Below are positions 34,015 through 43,345 of a stretch of 64,000 bases of DNA, one piece after another. Numbering within the stretch: position 1 is the stretch's first letter; the number at the start of each line of letters is the position of its first letter. The translations under genes were made by a program, and so were the position numbers. Source of the DNA: Mycobacterium sp. 1554424.7 (GTDB lineage: Bacteria; Actinomycetota; Actinomycetes; Mycobacteriales; Mycobacteriaceae); NCBI RefSeq assembly GCF_001665295.1, contig NZ_LZSE01000018.1, forward strand, positions 1-64,000. The letters run 5' to 3'. Below the pieces are notes generated by a model. It was not told the origin of the DNA, did not search any database, and saw nothing but the letters and a program-made list of their open reading frames with translations.

Positions 34015-36894
34015 GGCGCGGGCCAGCACCTGCGCCACGTGCAGCGGTTGCCGGTCGGCGGCGAGCGCGCGGATCTGGGTGCGGCAGCTGAATCCGTCGG
34101 CCAGCACCAGCGCGTCGGCGTCGGCGTCGCGCAGGGCCGGCATCAGCTTGTCCTCCGCGCACGCCACCGACACGTCGTAGTGGCCCTTCTCGAAGCCGAA
34201 ATTGCCCGCCAGGCCGCAACATCCGGCATCGAGCACCTCGACGTCCACGCCAGCGTCGGCGAGCACCTGCCGGTCCTTGCCGTAGCCCAGGATCGCGTGC
34301 TGGTGGCAGTGCTGCTGGACCACCGCGTGAGCGTCGATCCGGGGCGGCTCCCAGTCCGGCGCCCTCTCGGCCAGCAGCTCCCCGAGCGTGCGGGTTTGCT
34401 TGGCCAGCCGGTGCGCGTCCTCGTCGCCGAACAGCAGCTCGGGCAGATCGGAGCGGAAGACGGCGGCGCAGCTGGGTTCGAGGACCACCACCGGCGTGCT
34501 ATTCCGCAGCGCCGGACGCAGCGCCGTAAGCGTCCGCCGCAGAACGCGTTTGGCCACCTTGAGCTGACCGGTGGAGATCCACGTCAGCCCGCAGCAGACG
34601 GTCCGGCGTGGCACGTCGACCTCGAACCCGGCCGATTCCAGCACGGCCACTGCGGCCTTGCCGACCTCGGGTTCGAAGTTGTTGACGAAGCTGTCCGGCC
34701 ACAGCACCACCCGCCCCCTGGCGCCGGTGCCGGCCGGGGGCCGGCCGCGGAACCACGCGGTGAACCGCTCGTCGGCGAAGCGCGGCAGCTCGCGGTGCGG
34801 GTCGATGCCGCCGACCTTCTTGAGCAGGGTGGACGAGCCGGGCGCGTGCGCGACGGCGTTGAGCGCGCGCGGCGCCACCGCGGCCAGTCGCGCCCACAAC
34901 GGGATCCAGCCCATCGAGTAGTGCGCCGCCGGGCGCAACCGCCCCCGGTAGTGGTGGAACAGGAACTCGGCCTTGTAGGTCGCCATGTCGACGTCGACGG
35001 GGCAGTCGCTGCGACATCCCTTGCAGGCCAGGCAGAGATCCAGCGCGTCGCGCACCTCGGTGGAGCGCCAACCGTCGGTGATGACGTCACCCTGCACCAT
35101 CTCGAACAGCAGGCGCGCCCGCCCGCGGGTGGAGTGTTCCTCCTCGCCGGTGGCGCGGTAGCTGGGGCACATCACGCCCGATTCGTGGCCGCGGCACTTG
35201 CCTACCCCGACGCAACGGGCGGCCGCCCGCGAGAAGCGGTGGTCGTCATCGGGATAGGCGAACATGACCTCGGGTTCGGCCGGGCGGTAGTCCACGCCGA
35301 AGCGCAGGCTCTCGTCGAGCCGGTACGGGTGCACGACCTTGCCGGGATTCATCCGGTTGTCCGGATCGAACAGCGCCTTGGTCTGCTCGAAGGCCTTGAC
35401 CACGTTCTCGCCGAACATGATCGGCAGCAGCTCGCCGCGGGATTGGCCGTCACCGTGCTCGCCGGACAGCGAGCCGCCGTAGTCCACCACCAGCCGCGCC
35501 GAATCCTCCACGAAGGAACGGTATTTGGCGATGCCCTCGGCGGTCCTCAGCACGAACGGGATGCGGGTGTGCACGCAGCCCTGGCCGAAATGGCCGTACA
35601 GCGAGGCGCTCTCGTAGTCGTAGCGCTCGAGGAGCTTGCGGAAGTCGCGCAGGTAATCGCCGAGCCGGTCCGGCGGCACCGCCGCGTCCTCCCAACCCTC
35701 GTGGGTTTCCGGCTCGTTGGGCGGGTACGCGGTCGCGCCCAGCCCGGCCTCGCGCGCCGCCCACACCTCCTGCTTGCGTTGCGGGTCGTCCAGCACGGTC
35801 GCGTCGATGTGCACCTTCTTTTTCTCCAGGGCGTGGATCATCGACTTGGCCTTGCGGTCGGCGTCGTCCTGGTCGTCGCCGTCGAGCTGAACCATCAGCC
35901 AGGCGTTGCCGTCGGGCAACTGGCGCAGCGCCTTTTCGGCCAGCTTCTGCGAATGCTCGAGCTCGACCAGGCGGTGATCCAGGCCCTCGAGCGCGGCGGG
36001 GTCGTGCTCGAGCACCGCCGGCACGGCGTCGGCGGCCGCCGCGATGTCGTCGAAGCCCAGCACCACCAGCGCGGTCGCCGCCGGGGGCCGGACCAGCTGC
36101 AGCTCCGCACGCAGCACCGTGACCAGCGTGCTCTCCGAGCCCACCAACGCCTTCGCGACGTGAAAGCCGTTCTCCGGCAACAACGAATCCAGGTTGTACC
36201 CCGAGACCCGCCGCGGGATGTCCGGATAGCGGGACCGGATCTCGTCGGCGTGCCGCTCGGCGATCGCCTTGAGGCCACGATAGATCTCGGCCCTCCGGCC
36301 GCCCCCGTCGAGGATCCGGCGAAACTCGTCGTCGCCGGTCTGCCCGACCCACATCCGCAGGCCGTCGTAGGTCACCACCTCGAGGCGGCGCACCGAGTCG
36401 ACCATCTTGCCGTACGCCTGGGCGCTGGAACCGCAGGAGTTGTTGCCGATCATCCCGCCGATGGCGCAGCTGACGTGGGTGGACGGTTTCGGGCCCACCA
36501 TCCAGTTCGCCGACTTCAGCTGGTCGTTGAGCACGTCGAGCTTGATGCCCGGCTCCACCACGGCGATGCCCGCCTCGGTGTCGACCGAACCGATGCGCGT
36601 GCAGTACTTGCTCCAGTCGATGACCACCGCGGCGTTGCAGCACTGTCCGGCCAGGCTGGTGCCCCCGCCGCGCGACAACACCGGCACGTCGTGGCGGCGG
36701 CACACGCCGATCGCGTCGGCGGCCGCCGACGGGGTGCGCGGCACGACGACGCCGATGGGCACCTGCCGATAGTTGGACGCGTCGGTCGAGTAGGTCGCGC
36801 GCGAGCCGGGGTCGAATCGGACCTCGCCGTCGACCTCGGCGCGCAGTTCTTCGGCCAGCGCTTCGAACAACTTGGGCGTCTTGTCCCCCTTCAT
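33970..36894 (-). CDS. FAD-linked oxidase fused to Fe-S oxidoreductase (YdiJ / D-2-hydroxyacid dehydrogenase-like)
   Basis: A 974-residue protein. The FAD_binding_4 domain (about 40-270) has 'RGGGTSLAGQCC'. The FAD-oxidase C domain spans about 300-540. A 4Fe-4S pair follows at 590-660 (CVGVGKCRG..., CLACKGCRSDCPVD), then a CCG-domain C-terminus (CCGLTWISTG, CCGLAGNFGFEKGHY). This architecture oxidises D-2-hydroxyacids such as D-lactate or D-2-hydroxyglutarate. It follows a pyruvate-oxidase-like gene by 15 bases, so a shared pathway around pyruvate/lactate is plausible. Confidence 0.92.
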   Translation of the reverse strand: MKGDKTPKLFEALAEELRAEVDGEVRFDPGSRATYSTDASNYRQVPIGVVVPRTPSAAADAIGVCRRHDVPVLSRGGGTSLAGQCCNAAVVIDWSKYCTRIGSVDTEAGIAVVEPGIKLDVLNDQLKSANWMVGPKPSTHVSCAIGGMIGNNSCGSSAQAYGKMVDSVRRLEVVTYDGLRMWVGQTGDDEFRRILDGGGRRAEIYRGLKAIAERHADEIRSRYPDIPRRVSGYNLDSLLPENGFHVAKALVGSESTLVTVLRAELQLVRPPAATALVVLGFDDIAAAADAVPAVLEHDPAALEGLDHRLVELEHSQKLAEKALRQLPDGNAWLMVQLDGDDQDDADRKAKSMIHALEKKKVHIDATVLDDPQRKQEVWAAREAGLGATAYPPNEPETHEGWEDAAVPPDRLGDYLRDFRKLLERYDYESASLYGHFGQGCVHTRIPFVLRTAEGIAKYRSFVEDSARLVVDYGGSLSGEHGDGQSRGELLPIMFGENVVKAFEQTKALFDPDNRMNPGKVVHPYRLDESLRFGVDYRPAEPEVMFAYPDDDHRFSRAAARCVGVGKCRGHESGVMCPSYRATGEEEHSTRGRARLLFEMVQGDVITDGWRSTEVRDALDLCLACKGCRSDCPVDVDMATYKAEFLFHHYRGRLRPAAHYSMGWIPLWARLAAVAPRALNAVAHAPGSSTLLKKVGGIDPHRELPRFADERFTAWFRGRPPAGTGARGRVVLWPDSFVNNFEPEVGKAAVAVLESAGFEVDVPRRTVCCGLTWISTGQLKVAKRVLRRTLTALRPALRNSTPVVVLEPSCAAVFRSDLPELLFGDEDAHRLAKQTRTLGELLAERAPDWEPPRIDAHAVVQQHCHQHAILGYGKDRQVLADAGVDVEVLDAGCCGLAGNFGFEKGHYDVSVACAEDKLMPALRDADADALVLADGFSCRTQIRALAADRQPLHVAQVLARALAESRTRAAQVVDE

Positions 36895-36909
36895 TGCTCG
36901 GCCCGCCCC

Positions 36910-38703
36910 TCAGTTCTTCTTGTGCGGCAGGAACTCCTGCGCCTTCGTTTTGAGGCCCACTTTGACGAAGCCGACGCGATCCTCGTCGCCGGACAGCACC
37001 GCGGCGGTCGCCGCCTTGAACTGCTCCCAGGTGGCGTGCGGCGGAATCGGCGGCATGTCGGGATCGGTGTAGACGTCCAACACGGTGGGACGGTCCGCGG
37101 ACAACGCGTTGCGCCAGGCGTCGGCGAGCTCGTCGCCGTCCTTGACGGCCATCGCGTTCAGACCCAGGCTCGCCGCGAACCCGGCGAAGTCGATGTCGGG
37201 AAGGTTTTGGGATTCCGCGAATTTCGGCGCTCCCGCCATCGCCCGCATCTCCCAGGTGACCTGGTTCAGGTCGTTGTTGTGCAGGATCGCGACGATCAGG
37301 CGCGGGTCGTCCCACTCCGGCCAGTACCGCTTGATCGTGATGAGCTCGGCCATGCCGTTCATCTGCATGGCGCCGTCGCCGCTGAACACGATGACCGGCC
37401 GGTGCGGGTGCGCGAATTTCGCGCCGATGCCGTACGGCACACCGGGGCCCATGGTCGCCAGCGTGCCCGACAGGGAACCGCGGATGTTGCCGCGGAAGCG
37501 CAGGTTTCGCGCGTACCAGTTGGCGGCCGAGCCGGAATCGGCCGTGACGATGGCGTCGTCGGGCAGCTGCGGGGACAGCTCGGAGAACAACCGCATGGGG
37601 TTGATCGGATCGGCGCCGACCTTCGCCTCCATGTCCATGGTTTCCCACCAGCGCGACACGTTGGCCTCGATGGTGTCGCGCCAGGTTCGGTCCTCCTTGC
37701 GGCGCAGGTGCGGGATCAGGGCCCGCAGCGCGGCCTTGGCGTCGGAGACCAGGTTCACCTCGTAGGGGTAGCGCATGCCGATGAACCGGGCGTCGACGTC
37801 GATCTGCACGGCTCGGCACTGCCCGAACTCCGGCAGGAACTGCGTGTACGGGAAACTCGATCCCACGGTCAGCAGCGTGTCGCAGTCGCGCATCAGCTCG
37901 TAGCTCGGCCGGGTGCCCAACAGGCCGATCGAGCCGGTGACCCAGGGCAATTCGTCACTCAACACGTCCTTGCCCAGCAGCGCCTTGGCCGCCCCGGCCC
38001 CGAGCAGATCGGCGACCTCGGCCAGCTCCTCGCGGGCCCCGCTGGCGCCGTTGCCGACCAGCATGGCGACCCGTTTCCCCGCGTTGAGCACGCCGGCCGC
38101 GCGCCGGATCGCCGCGTCGTCGGGAGAAACCGCCGGCCACTCGATGCCCAGGCTGGAGGGCACCATCTTGAAGGCGTGGGTGGGCGGCGAGTACGGCAGC
38201 TCCTGCACGTCGGCCGGGATGATCAGCGCCGTCGGCGCGCGCTCGGCCATGGCCACCCGGATCGCGCGGTCCAGCACGTTGGGCAATTGCTCTGGGACGG
38301 TGACCATTTGGACGTACTCGCTGGCGACGTCCTTGAACAGGCTCAGCAGGTCGACCTCCTGCTGGTAGGAACCGCCCATCGCGCTGCGGTTCGTCTGGCC
38401 GACGATGGCCACCACGGGAACGTGGTCGAGTTTGGCGTCGTACAGGCCGTTGAGCAGGTGGATGGCGCCGGGGCCGGAGGTGGCCATGCACACCCCGACC
38501 CGGTCGGTGAACTTGGCGTACCCCACCGCCTCGAACGCGCTCATCTCCTCGTGCCGCGACTGGATGAACATGGGCTCGTTGTCGGCCCGCCCGAAGGCGG
38601 CCAGGATCCCGTTGATGCCGTCGCCGGGATAGCCGAACACGTGCTTGACGCCCCACGTCCGCAGCCGCTCCAGTAGGTAGTCCGATACCTCTTGCTTAGA
38701 CAT
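36910..38703 (-). CDS. TPP-dependent pyruvate oxidase/dehydrogenase-like enzyme (PoxB-like)
   Basis: A 597-residue thiamine-diphosphate enzyme. It has the N-terminal TPP domain with 'HEEMSAFEAVGYAKFT' (catalytic Glu in RHEEM), a central FAD/structural domain, and the C-terminal TPP motif GDGAMQMNG...HNND. It probably decarboxylates pyruvate oxidatively, as PoxB does; acetolactate-synthase-like relatives are the alternative. ATG 38703. It is upstream of and probably co-transcribed with the FAD/FeS oxidase. Confidence 0.9.
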   Translation of the reverse strand: MSKQEVSDYLLERLRTWGVKHVFGYPGDGINGILAAFGRADNEPMFIQSRHEEMSAFEAVGYAKFTDRVGVCMATSGPGAIHLLNGLYDAKLDHVPVVAIVGQTNRSAMGGSYQQEVDLLSLFKDVASEYVQMVTVPEQLPNVLDRAIRVAMAERAPTALIIPADVQELPYSPPTHAFKMVPSSLGIEWPAVSPDDAAIRRAAGVLNAGKRVAMLVGNGASGAREELAEVADLLGAGAAKALLGKDVLSDELPWVTGSIGLLGTRPSYELMRDCDTLLTVGSSFPYTQFLPEFGQCRAVQIDVDARFIGMRYPYEVNLVSDAKAALRALIPHLRRKEDRTWRDTIEANVSRWWETMDMEAKVGADPINPMRLFSELSPQLPDDAIVTADSGSAANWYARNLRFRGNIRGSLSGTLATMGPGVPYGIGAKFAHPHRPVIVFSGDGAMQMNGMAELITIKRYWPEWDDPRLIVAILHNNDLNQVTWEMRAMAGAPKFAESQNLPDIDFAGFAASLGLNAMAVKDGDELADAWRNALSADRPTVLDVYTDPDMPPIPPHATWEQFKAATAAVLSGDEDRVGFVKVGLKTKAQEFLPHKKN

Positions 38704-39019
38704 TCAATGCCCTCCTCGACAGACGTTGGGGTGTCGTTACGTGTCGTCGGGCGCGCGAATCTTTGGCCGCGTCGGCTGGTTCGCCGCGCCGTACTGGGAC
38801 CGGATCGCCATGGGTTCGACGCCCCGGGCGGATTTCCGAGCAGCGCATACGCGCATGCGTCGGCGCACCAATGCCCGCATACCCGAATTTGCGATCCTTA
38901 TTCCTGGACGATCGCTGGGAGTTCGCGCTCAAAACGCCGACGACGCCGACACAGGGCGGTCATGCGGTCTCCCCCGGGATTTGGTGCGCCGCCGCCAGCA
39001 CCCGGTCGGCCGCGCTGAC
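38704..39019. other. 316-bp intergenic region upstream of the pyruvate-oxidase-like gene
   Basis: It holds only short open frames without domain character. It presumably contains the promoter of the pyruvate-oxidase/FAD-FeS operon, and the tail of the topoisomerase transcript runs into it. Apart from a CGCATACGCGCATGCG segment near 38847 I see no strong hairpin or repeat. Confidence 0.5.
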
Positions 39020-40075
39020 TCAGGCGCTCTTGGCCAGCCCGAATGGACTGGATTCGTTGCGGCCCTTGGCGACTCGGCGGATGAGCATGCGGGTCGCCTT
39101 CTCCAGGATTTCCTGCTTGGCCTCGGGTCGGCGTGCGCGCTCGGCGCGACGCGCGGCCGATTCGATCGTGAGCCCCTGCTCGTAGGCGGTGAGGACGCGG
39201 GGGTCCACATAGGACCCGCGAGCGACCGCCGGGGTGTTGCCGAGCTCCTCGGCCACCTCCTTCATGACGGCGGACTCGACGCGCTTGACCACCCGCTGCG
39301 ACACCGGCGGGTCCGCGTCCACGAACGCGGCGGCGGCCAGCACGGTGCCGTGCCAGGTTCGCAGGTCCTTGACGGTGAACTCGTCGCCCACCATCTCCTT
39401 GAATCGGGCGTTGAGGTCATCCGAGCGGATGTCGACCCACCCGGACCCGGTGCGGCACACCAGCAATCGGTCGGTGCGCCCCGGGCGCCGCATCAGGGCA
39501 CGCACCGCCCGAACGATTTCGGGGTCATCGATTTCCACCGTGCGCCGCACCCCGCTCTTGGCGGGATAGTCGAATTCGACCGCGTGGCGGTGCACCGCCA
39601 CGTGGCTGCACAGCAGGGTGGCCATTCCGTAGGACTCGTGTTCCTCGGCGTATTGTTCGCCGCCGGCGCGGAAGTAGGCCCGGTCGAGCAGGCGCAGCGC
39701 GACCGCCAGCACGCGCTCCCGCGGTAAACCGCGGCGCGCCAGGTCTTTACCGACGCGCGCCCGCCACATCGGCAACCGCGTGGACAGCTCGAGGACGCGG
39801 TCGAACTTCTCCTCGGCGCGCTCCTGCTGCCAGGCGGTGTGATAGATGTACTGGCGCCGGCCGGCCGCGTCGGTCCCGACCGCCTGGATGTGGCCGTTGG
39901 GGTGCGGCGAAATCCACACCTTCTTCCACGCCGGCGGGATGACCAGCTCGTTGATGCGCGCCAGGGTGTCGGGGTCGGACAGCGGATTGCCCGCGGGGTC
40001 GTAGTAGGCGAAGCCCTTGCCCCGGCGCTTGCGTGCGATCCCGGGCTTGCCGAGATCGCTGCGACGCAGCCGCAT
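39020..40075 (-). CDS. Type IB DNA topoisomerase
   Basis: A 351-residue poxvirus-like topoisomerase IB. It has an N-terminal beta domain ('YYDPAGNPLSDPDTLARINELVIPPAWKKVWI') and a catalytic core with 'RTWHGTVLAAAAF'. The probable nucleophile is Tyr289 in 'GSYVDPRVLTAYEQG'. ATG 40075 is fixed by GGAGG five bases upstream. It relaxes supercoils through a 3'-phosphotyrosyl intermediate. Many mycobacteria carry this enzyme, while M. tuberculosis lacks it. Confidence 0.93.
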   Translation of the reverse strand: MRLRRSDLGKPGIARKRRGKGFAYYDPAGNPLSDPDTLARINELVIPPAWKKVWISPHPNGHIQAVGTDAAGRRQYIYHTAWQQERAEEKFDRVLELSTRLPMWRARVGKDLARRGLPRERVLAVALRLLDRAYFRAGGEQYAEEHESYGMATLLCSHVAVHRHAVEFDYPAKSGVRRTVEIDDPEIVRAVRALMRRPGRTDRLLVCRTGSGWVDIRSDDLNARFKEMVGDEFTVKDLRTWHGTVLAAAAFVDADPPVSQRVVKRVESAVMKEVAEELGNTPAVARGSYVDPRVLTAYEQGLTIESAARRAERARRPEAKQEILEKATRMLIRRVAKGRNESSPFGLAKSA

Positions 40076-40130
40076 CCTTGCCTCCAGTCGCGTTGGATGA
40101 CAGGACAATTACCCGCCCGCTGAACACGCG

Positions 40131-40164
40131 AAACGACCCGCCACGGCGCTGTGGCGGGTCGTTT
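40131..40164 (-). terminator. Terminator of the hemophore-like gene
   Basis: A perfect 14-bp stem, AAACGACCCGCCAC (40131-40144) with its complement at 40151-40164 and a 6-base loop, lies 12 bases beyond the stop of the hemophore-like gene on the reverse strand. Confidence 0.8.
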
Positions 40165-40175
40165 CTTCGGCGGGA

Positions 40176-40574
40176 TCAGCCGGCCATGAACTCCTGGTAC
40201 GCCGACTCCAGGAACGGCGGCAGGGCCTTGACGTTGCACTGCCGCTCGGTGTCCCCGATGGGCGCCAGGATGCCGCGCAGGTCGTAGTACTGCTGCGGAT
40301 GCGCGGTGAAGTAGCCGCGCAGGCTCGACTCGGCCTCCGGGCGGGGCTGGCCGTAGGCGGCGGTGACCACCTGGTTCGCGTCCGGGTGAGCGGCCAGGTA
40401 CTGCTCTGCCGCGCCCTGGACCGAGGTCACGGTGGCGTTCACACCGCCGGGGCTACAGTCGGGTGCTGCGGCCGCCGACGGTGCACCGACGAGGCCCACG
40501 GACAATCCGCCGAGCAGGAAGCCCGCGCTGACGCCGGCAACTCGCCGGCGCGCGACGATACTGCTGTTTTTCAT
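40176..40574 (-). CDS. Hemophore-related secreted protein (second copy)
   Basis: A 132-residue exported protein with a signal peptide (about 1-37, ending SAAAAP), mature cysteines C40 and C113, and the family pattern 'AEQYLAAHPDANQVVTAAYG...YFTAHPQQYYDLRGIL'. It has the same fold as the protein at 11669-12055 but is clearly diverged. AAGGA lies upstream of ATG 40574. It probably binds haem in the envelope. Confidence 0.85.
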   Translation of the reverse strand: MKNSSIVARRRVAGVSAGFLLGGLSVGLVGAPSAAAAPDCSPGGVNATVTSVQGAAEQYLAAHPDANQVVTAAYGQPRPEAESSLRGYFTAHPQQYYDLRGILAPIGDTERQCNVKALPPFLESAYQEFMAG

Positions 40575-40867
40575 GATCAGTGTTGTCCTTCGAAATTGAT
40601 CATTTGATTTCTTCAAAGAGGCTCCCGATCCTCGAAAACCAAAGTAGCGAAGGCCAAGAGGCGGGGCGGTCGCCGGAAACGAACACGGCGTGCCACGCGT
40701 GGCCCGACCGCCCCACGCGCCACATTTTTGCTAAGCGAGCAAATAAATACGACCGCGAATGTTGAGAATTCTTAGAGAACGGCCCCGGTTCTTAATCAAT
40801 CGTGACGCCGATCGTGACGCAACCGTGACCCTGGCCTGGCGAAGAAGTGTTCGTTTCCCGCCCAGGC
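40575..40867. other. AT-rich intergenic region
   Basis: This 293-bp stretch precedes the hemophore-like gene and lies beyond the stop of the frameshifted gene. Around 40725-40800 it is markedly AT-rich for this genome (CTAAGCGAGCAAATAAATAC; GAGAATTCTTAGAGAA). This suggests promoter sequence or a protein-binding site, possibly metal-responsive given the haem-related neighbour. No IdeR or Zur consensus was found by eye. Confidence 0.4.
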
Positions 40868-41709
40868 CTAACGACAGGTGTGGGAAAGATCCCGCGCCCG
40901 CGGCTTCGACACCGAATCGCCGCCGTCCCCGGCCGGCTCGCCGTGCGAGCCGTCGGCCGACAGGGTCTGCAGCCAGGTGTCCATGTCGGGTCCGATGACG
41001 ATGGCCCCGTCGGACGCCAGCAGCGCCCCGGTCCCGAGCGCACCGATCGCCGGCTGCACGGCGCGCACCCGACGGGTGTCCCCCGCTGGGCGAGCAGTTT
41101 GGAGGTGAGCTCCGGCAGGCGGACGACCTCGGGTCCGGTGATCGTCCGCGGCGGATGCGTCTGCCCCAGGGCCGTCTCGACCAGGACGTCCGCGACGGTG
41201 TCGGCGGCGACGGGCTGGATCAGCCAATCCTGGACGACCACCTCGCCGTCGACCGAACTCACCGCGGCGGGGTTGGTGGCGAACTCGTACCACTGCGTCG
41301 ACTTGACCAGGGTCGCCGGCACCGGGCCGGCGAGCACGATCTCCTTGGCCGCGCGTTTGGCTTCGTAATACGGAAAGCCGTCGAAGGAGGGCTCTTCGAT
41401 GCCGGCGATCGTCAACACCACCAGCCGCCCGACGTGGCGGGCGGCGCAGGCGCCCACGATGTTGCGGGTCGCGGCGGCGACCGTCTGGGTGACGTTCGAC
41501 TGCCCGTCGGCCGGCAACGGGTTGGAGACGTCTATCACGACGTCGACCCCCGCCAGCGCCTCGAACAATCCCCGCCCCGAGATCACGTCGACGCCGTGGG
41601 CGCGGCAGACCTCGACGACCCCGACGTCGCGGGCCTTCAGCCTGGCGACGACCCGGGACCCGGCCGTGCCGGTCGCCCCGATGACAGCGATGATGCTCAG
41701 CGATCCCAC
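40868..41709 (-). pseudogene. NAD(P)H-binding (NmrA/SDR-like) protein, frameshifted
   Basis: An atypical SDR. The N-terminus 'IIAVIGATGTAGSRVVARL' binds the dinucleotide, and 'VVIDVSNPLPAD' and 'YYEAKRAAKEIVLAG' follow. The frame is good to 'LTSKLLAQRG', then breaks. The conserved C-terminal sequence (DTRRVRAVQPAIGALGTGALLA...) continues in the next frame to the stop at 40868. One missing base in the G-run (five C on the forward strand, 41080-41084) explains the break. GTG 41709 is the likely start. It may be a true pseudogene, a phase-variable tract or a sequencing error; intact length would be about 280 residues. Confidence 0.75.
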
Positions 41710-41878
41710 CCCCTTGTGTAGTCGGGGGCTGGAACTACCCGGAAATATCGCTTTCAAACGAGTTCGTTCGCGGAGCGAATCGCGCCGCCCGCAATGGGGC
41801 CGAGCGTGTTTGGCCCCGGCCCGGGCGGGAAGCCGGTAGATGCGAACCAAGACGTAACCACCGAGAGGGAGGTCGACC

Positions 41879-42115
41879 ATGGGCGATCAGAAGAGCGGGC
41901 CGCAAGAGGCCGTGCGGGGCACCGTCGAAGGCGTGAAGGGCAAGGTCAAGGAGGTCGGCGGAACGGTCACCGGCCGCGACGACCTCGTCGAGGAGGGCCG
42001 GGCGCAGCAGGACAAGGCCGACGCTCAGCGCGACGCGGGCAAGAAGGAAGCCGAAGCCGATTCGGCACGCGCCGGCGCCAAGGCGGCCGAAGAACGCCAG
42101 AAGGAAAACCAGTAG
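41879..42115 (+). CDS. CsbD family stress protein
   Basis: A 78-residue hydrophilic protein with the CsbD-like repeat 'GTVEGVKGKVKEVGGTVTGRDDLVEEGRAQQDKADAQ', no cysteine and an alanine/lysine/glutamate-rich tail. GAGAGGGAGG precedes ATG 41879. CsbD proteins are general-stress-induced small proteins without a known biochemical function. It is monocistronic, with a strong terminator after it. Confidence 0.88.
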   Translation: MGDQKSGPQEAVRGTVEGVKGKVKEVGGTVTGRDDLVEEGRAQQDKADAQRDAGKKEAEADSARAGAKAAEERQKENQ

Positions 42116-42127
42116 TTCGACTCCACG

Positions 42128-42158
42128 GGGGTCCGGTCCGGCGTTCGGACCGGACCCC
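42128..42158 (+). terminator. Strong intrinsic terminator of the CsbD gene
   Basis: GGGGTCCGGTCCG (42128-42140) pairs perfectly with 42146-42158 around a 5-base loop and is followed by TTTATAT, a near-canonical terminator. Confidence 0.85.
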
Positions 42159-42252
42159 TTTATATGCGCGCTAGGGTTTCAAACCGGAACGCCGGGATAA
42201 TCCTGCCTAGAACCGCCCCCGGATTGCCCGGCGTGGCGGCGGGAGGTTGGAA

Positions 42253-42540
42253 ATGCGCTTGCGCGACGGGATGTCGAGCATCATCGCGTTTCTGCGCGCC
42301 GGTTACCCCAGCGGCGCGCCGCCCTTCGGCTACGCGCCGGCGTTGGCGTTGCTGCGGCGGCGGATATGCGACGACGAGGTCACCACGATCGCGGTGACCC
42401 TCACCGGGCGCGAGCGCCGGTCGATCGACGGCGCCGATGTCGGGGTGGAGATCCTGCGCGTCACCGACGAGCTGCCCGCACCGGACGACGTCGATCGCGT
42501 CCAGCGTCGACTCGACGCGATGAGGCGGGCGGGCGGGTAA
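42253..42540 (+). CDS. DUF3349 family protein
   Basis: A 95-residue helical protein. 'AFLRAGYPSGAPPFGYAPALALLRRRICDDEV' matches DUF3349, a mycobacterial family with solved structures but no assigned function (Rv0543c type). GGGAGG precedes ATG 42253. It is convergent with the EEP-phosphatase operon, 10 bases apart. Confidence 0.85.
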   Translation: MRLRDGMSSIIAFLRAGYPSGAPPFGYAPALALLRRRICDDEVTTIAVTLTGRERRSIDGADVGVEILRVTDELPAPDDVDRVQRRLDAMRRAGG

Positions 42541-42550
42541 GCACCGGCGC

Positions 42551-43315
42551 TCACGCGTGTTCCAGCTCGACCGCGAGCGGCCGGTGATCCGAGATCGGCA
42601 TCACTTCGGACGCCACGGCGCTGCCGCGCAGCCGGGGGTCGTCGGTCAGGATGTGGTCGAGCTGGCGGTTGGGCGTCTCGGCGGGGAAGGTTGCGGCGGT
42701 GGCCAGCGGCCGCATGCCCGACCAGCGGCGCACCGCGTCGGGCGTCATGTTGAGGTCACCGGTCAAAAGGCGCGGACCCGGGAAGCCGTTCAGGTCGTGG
42801 ATCAGCCGGCGCAGCTGGCGCCGATTCCAGCCGGGGACGAAGGACAGGTGCGTGTTGGCCACCGTGAGGCCGCCCCACGGCGTGTGCAGCTGCGCGATCA
42901 CCGCCGCCCGCGGTTCTTCGTCGACGATCATCACCCGGTTCGGCCCGGGCAGATACATGGGAAACCGCATGGGAATCCGCGGCAATCGCAGCACCTGCCA
43001 ACTGGCCACCGGATACCGGGACAGCAGCGCGATCCCGTAGGCCGCCGTGCCGGGTTGTTCGCGGCCGGTGGCGGCCATCCAGGTGGCGCCGGGGGTGCCG
43101 GAGATCGCGGCCACGAACCGATGCTCCACGGCGCCCATGGCTTGCGCCGCGACGGCCGTGAGGTCGGCGCGAGAGGACCGCGGTTGGTCGCAGTCGACCT
43201 CCTGCAGCGCGAGGACGTCGGGATTCAGGCGGCGCACGCAGTCCTGCAGCCGCGCGGGATCCACCCCGTTTCCGACGGTGCGGCCGTGCAGGATGTTGAA
43301 GGTCGCTACGCGCAT
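42551..43315 (-). CDS. Endonuclease/exonuclease/phosphatase (EEP) family hydrolase
   Basis: A 254-residue DNase-I-like enzyme. Motifs are 'ATFNILHG' (Asn), 'LALQEVD' (catalytic Glu), 'TGDLNMTPD' (Asp/Asn) and 'ISDHRPLAVEL' (Asp/His). No signal peptide is seen. It is last in a four-gene reverse-strand cluster (gap 30 bp to the methyltransferase). It may hydrolyse a phosphodiester or sugar phosphate related to the product of that cluster (inference). Confidence 0.88.
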   Translation of the reverse strand: MRVATFNILHGRTVGNGVDPARLQDCVRRLNPDVLALQEVDCDQPRSSRADLTAVAAQAMGAVEHRFVAAISGTPGATWMAATGREQPGTAAYGIALLSRYPVASWQVLRLPRIPMRFPMYLPGPNRVMIVDEEPRAAVIAQLHTPWGGLTVANTHLSFVPGWNRRQLRRLIHDLNGFPGPRLLTGDLNMTPDAVRRWSGMRPLATAATFPAETPNRQLDHILTDDPRLRGSAVASEVMPISDHRPLAVELEHA

Positions 43316-43345
43316 ACGTTTTCGATACCCACTTAAGGGGGGCGC

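Noticed and set aside
34039-38676. A forward-strand open frame of about 1,545 codons
   Set aside because: It is antisense to the well-supported FAD/FeS and pyruvate-oxidase-like genes. It is an artefact of GC-rich third positions with Arg/Gly/His-rich, domain-free sequence.
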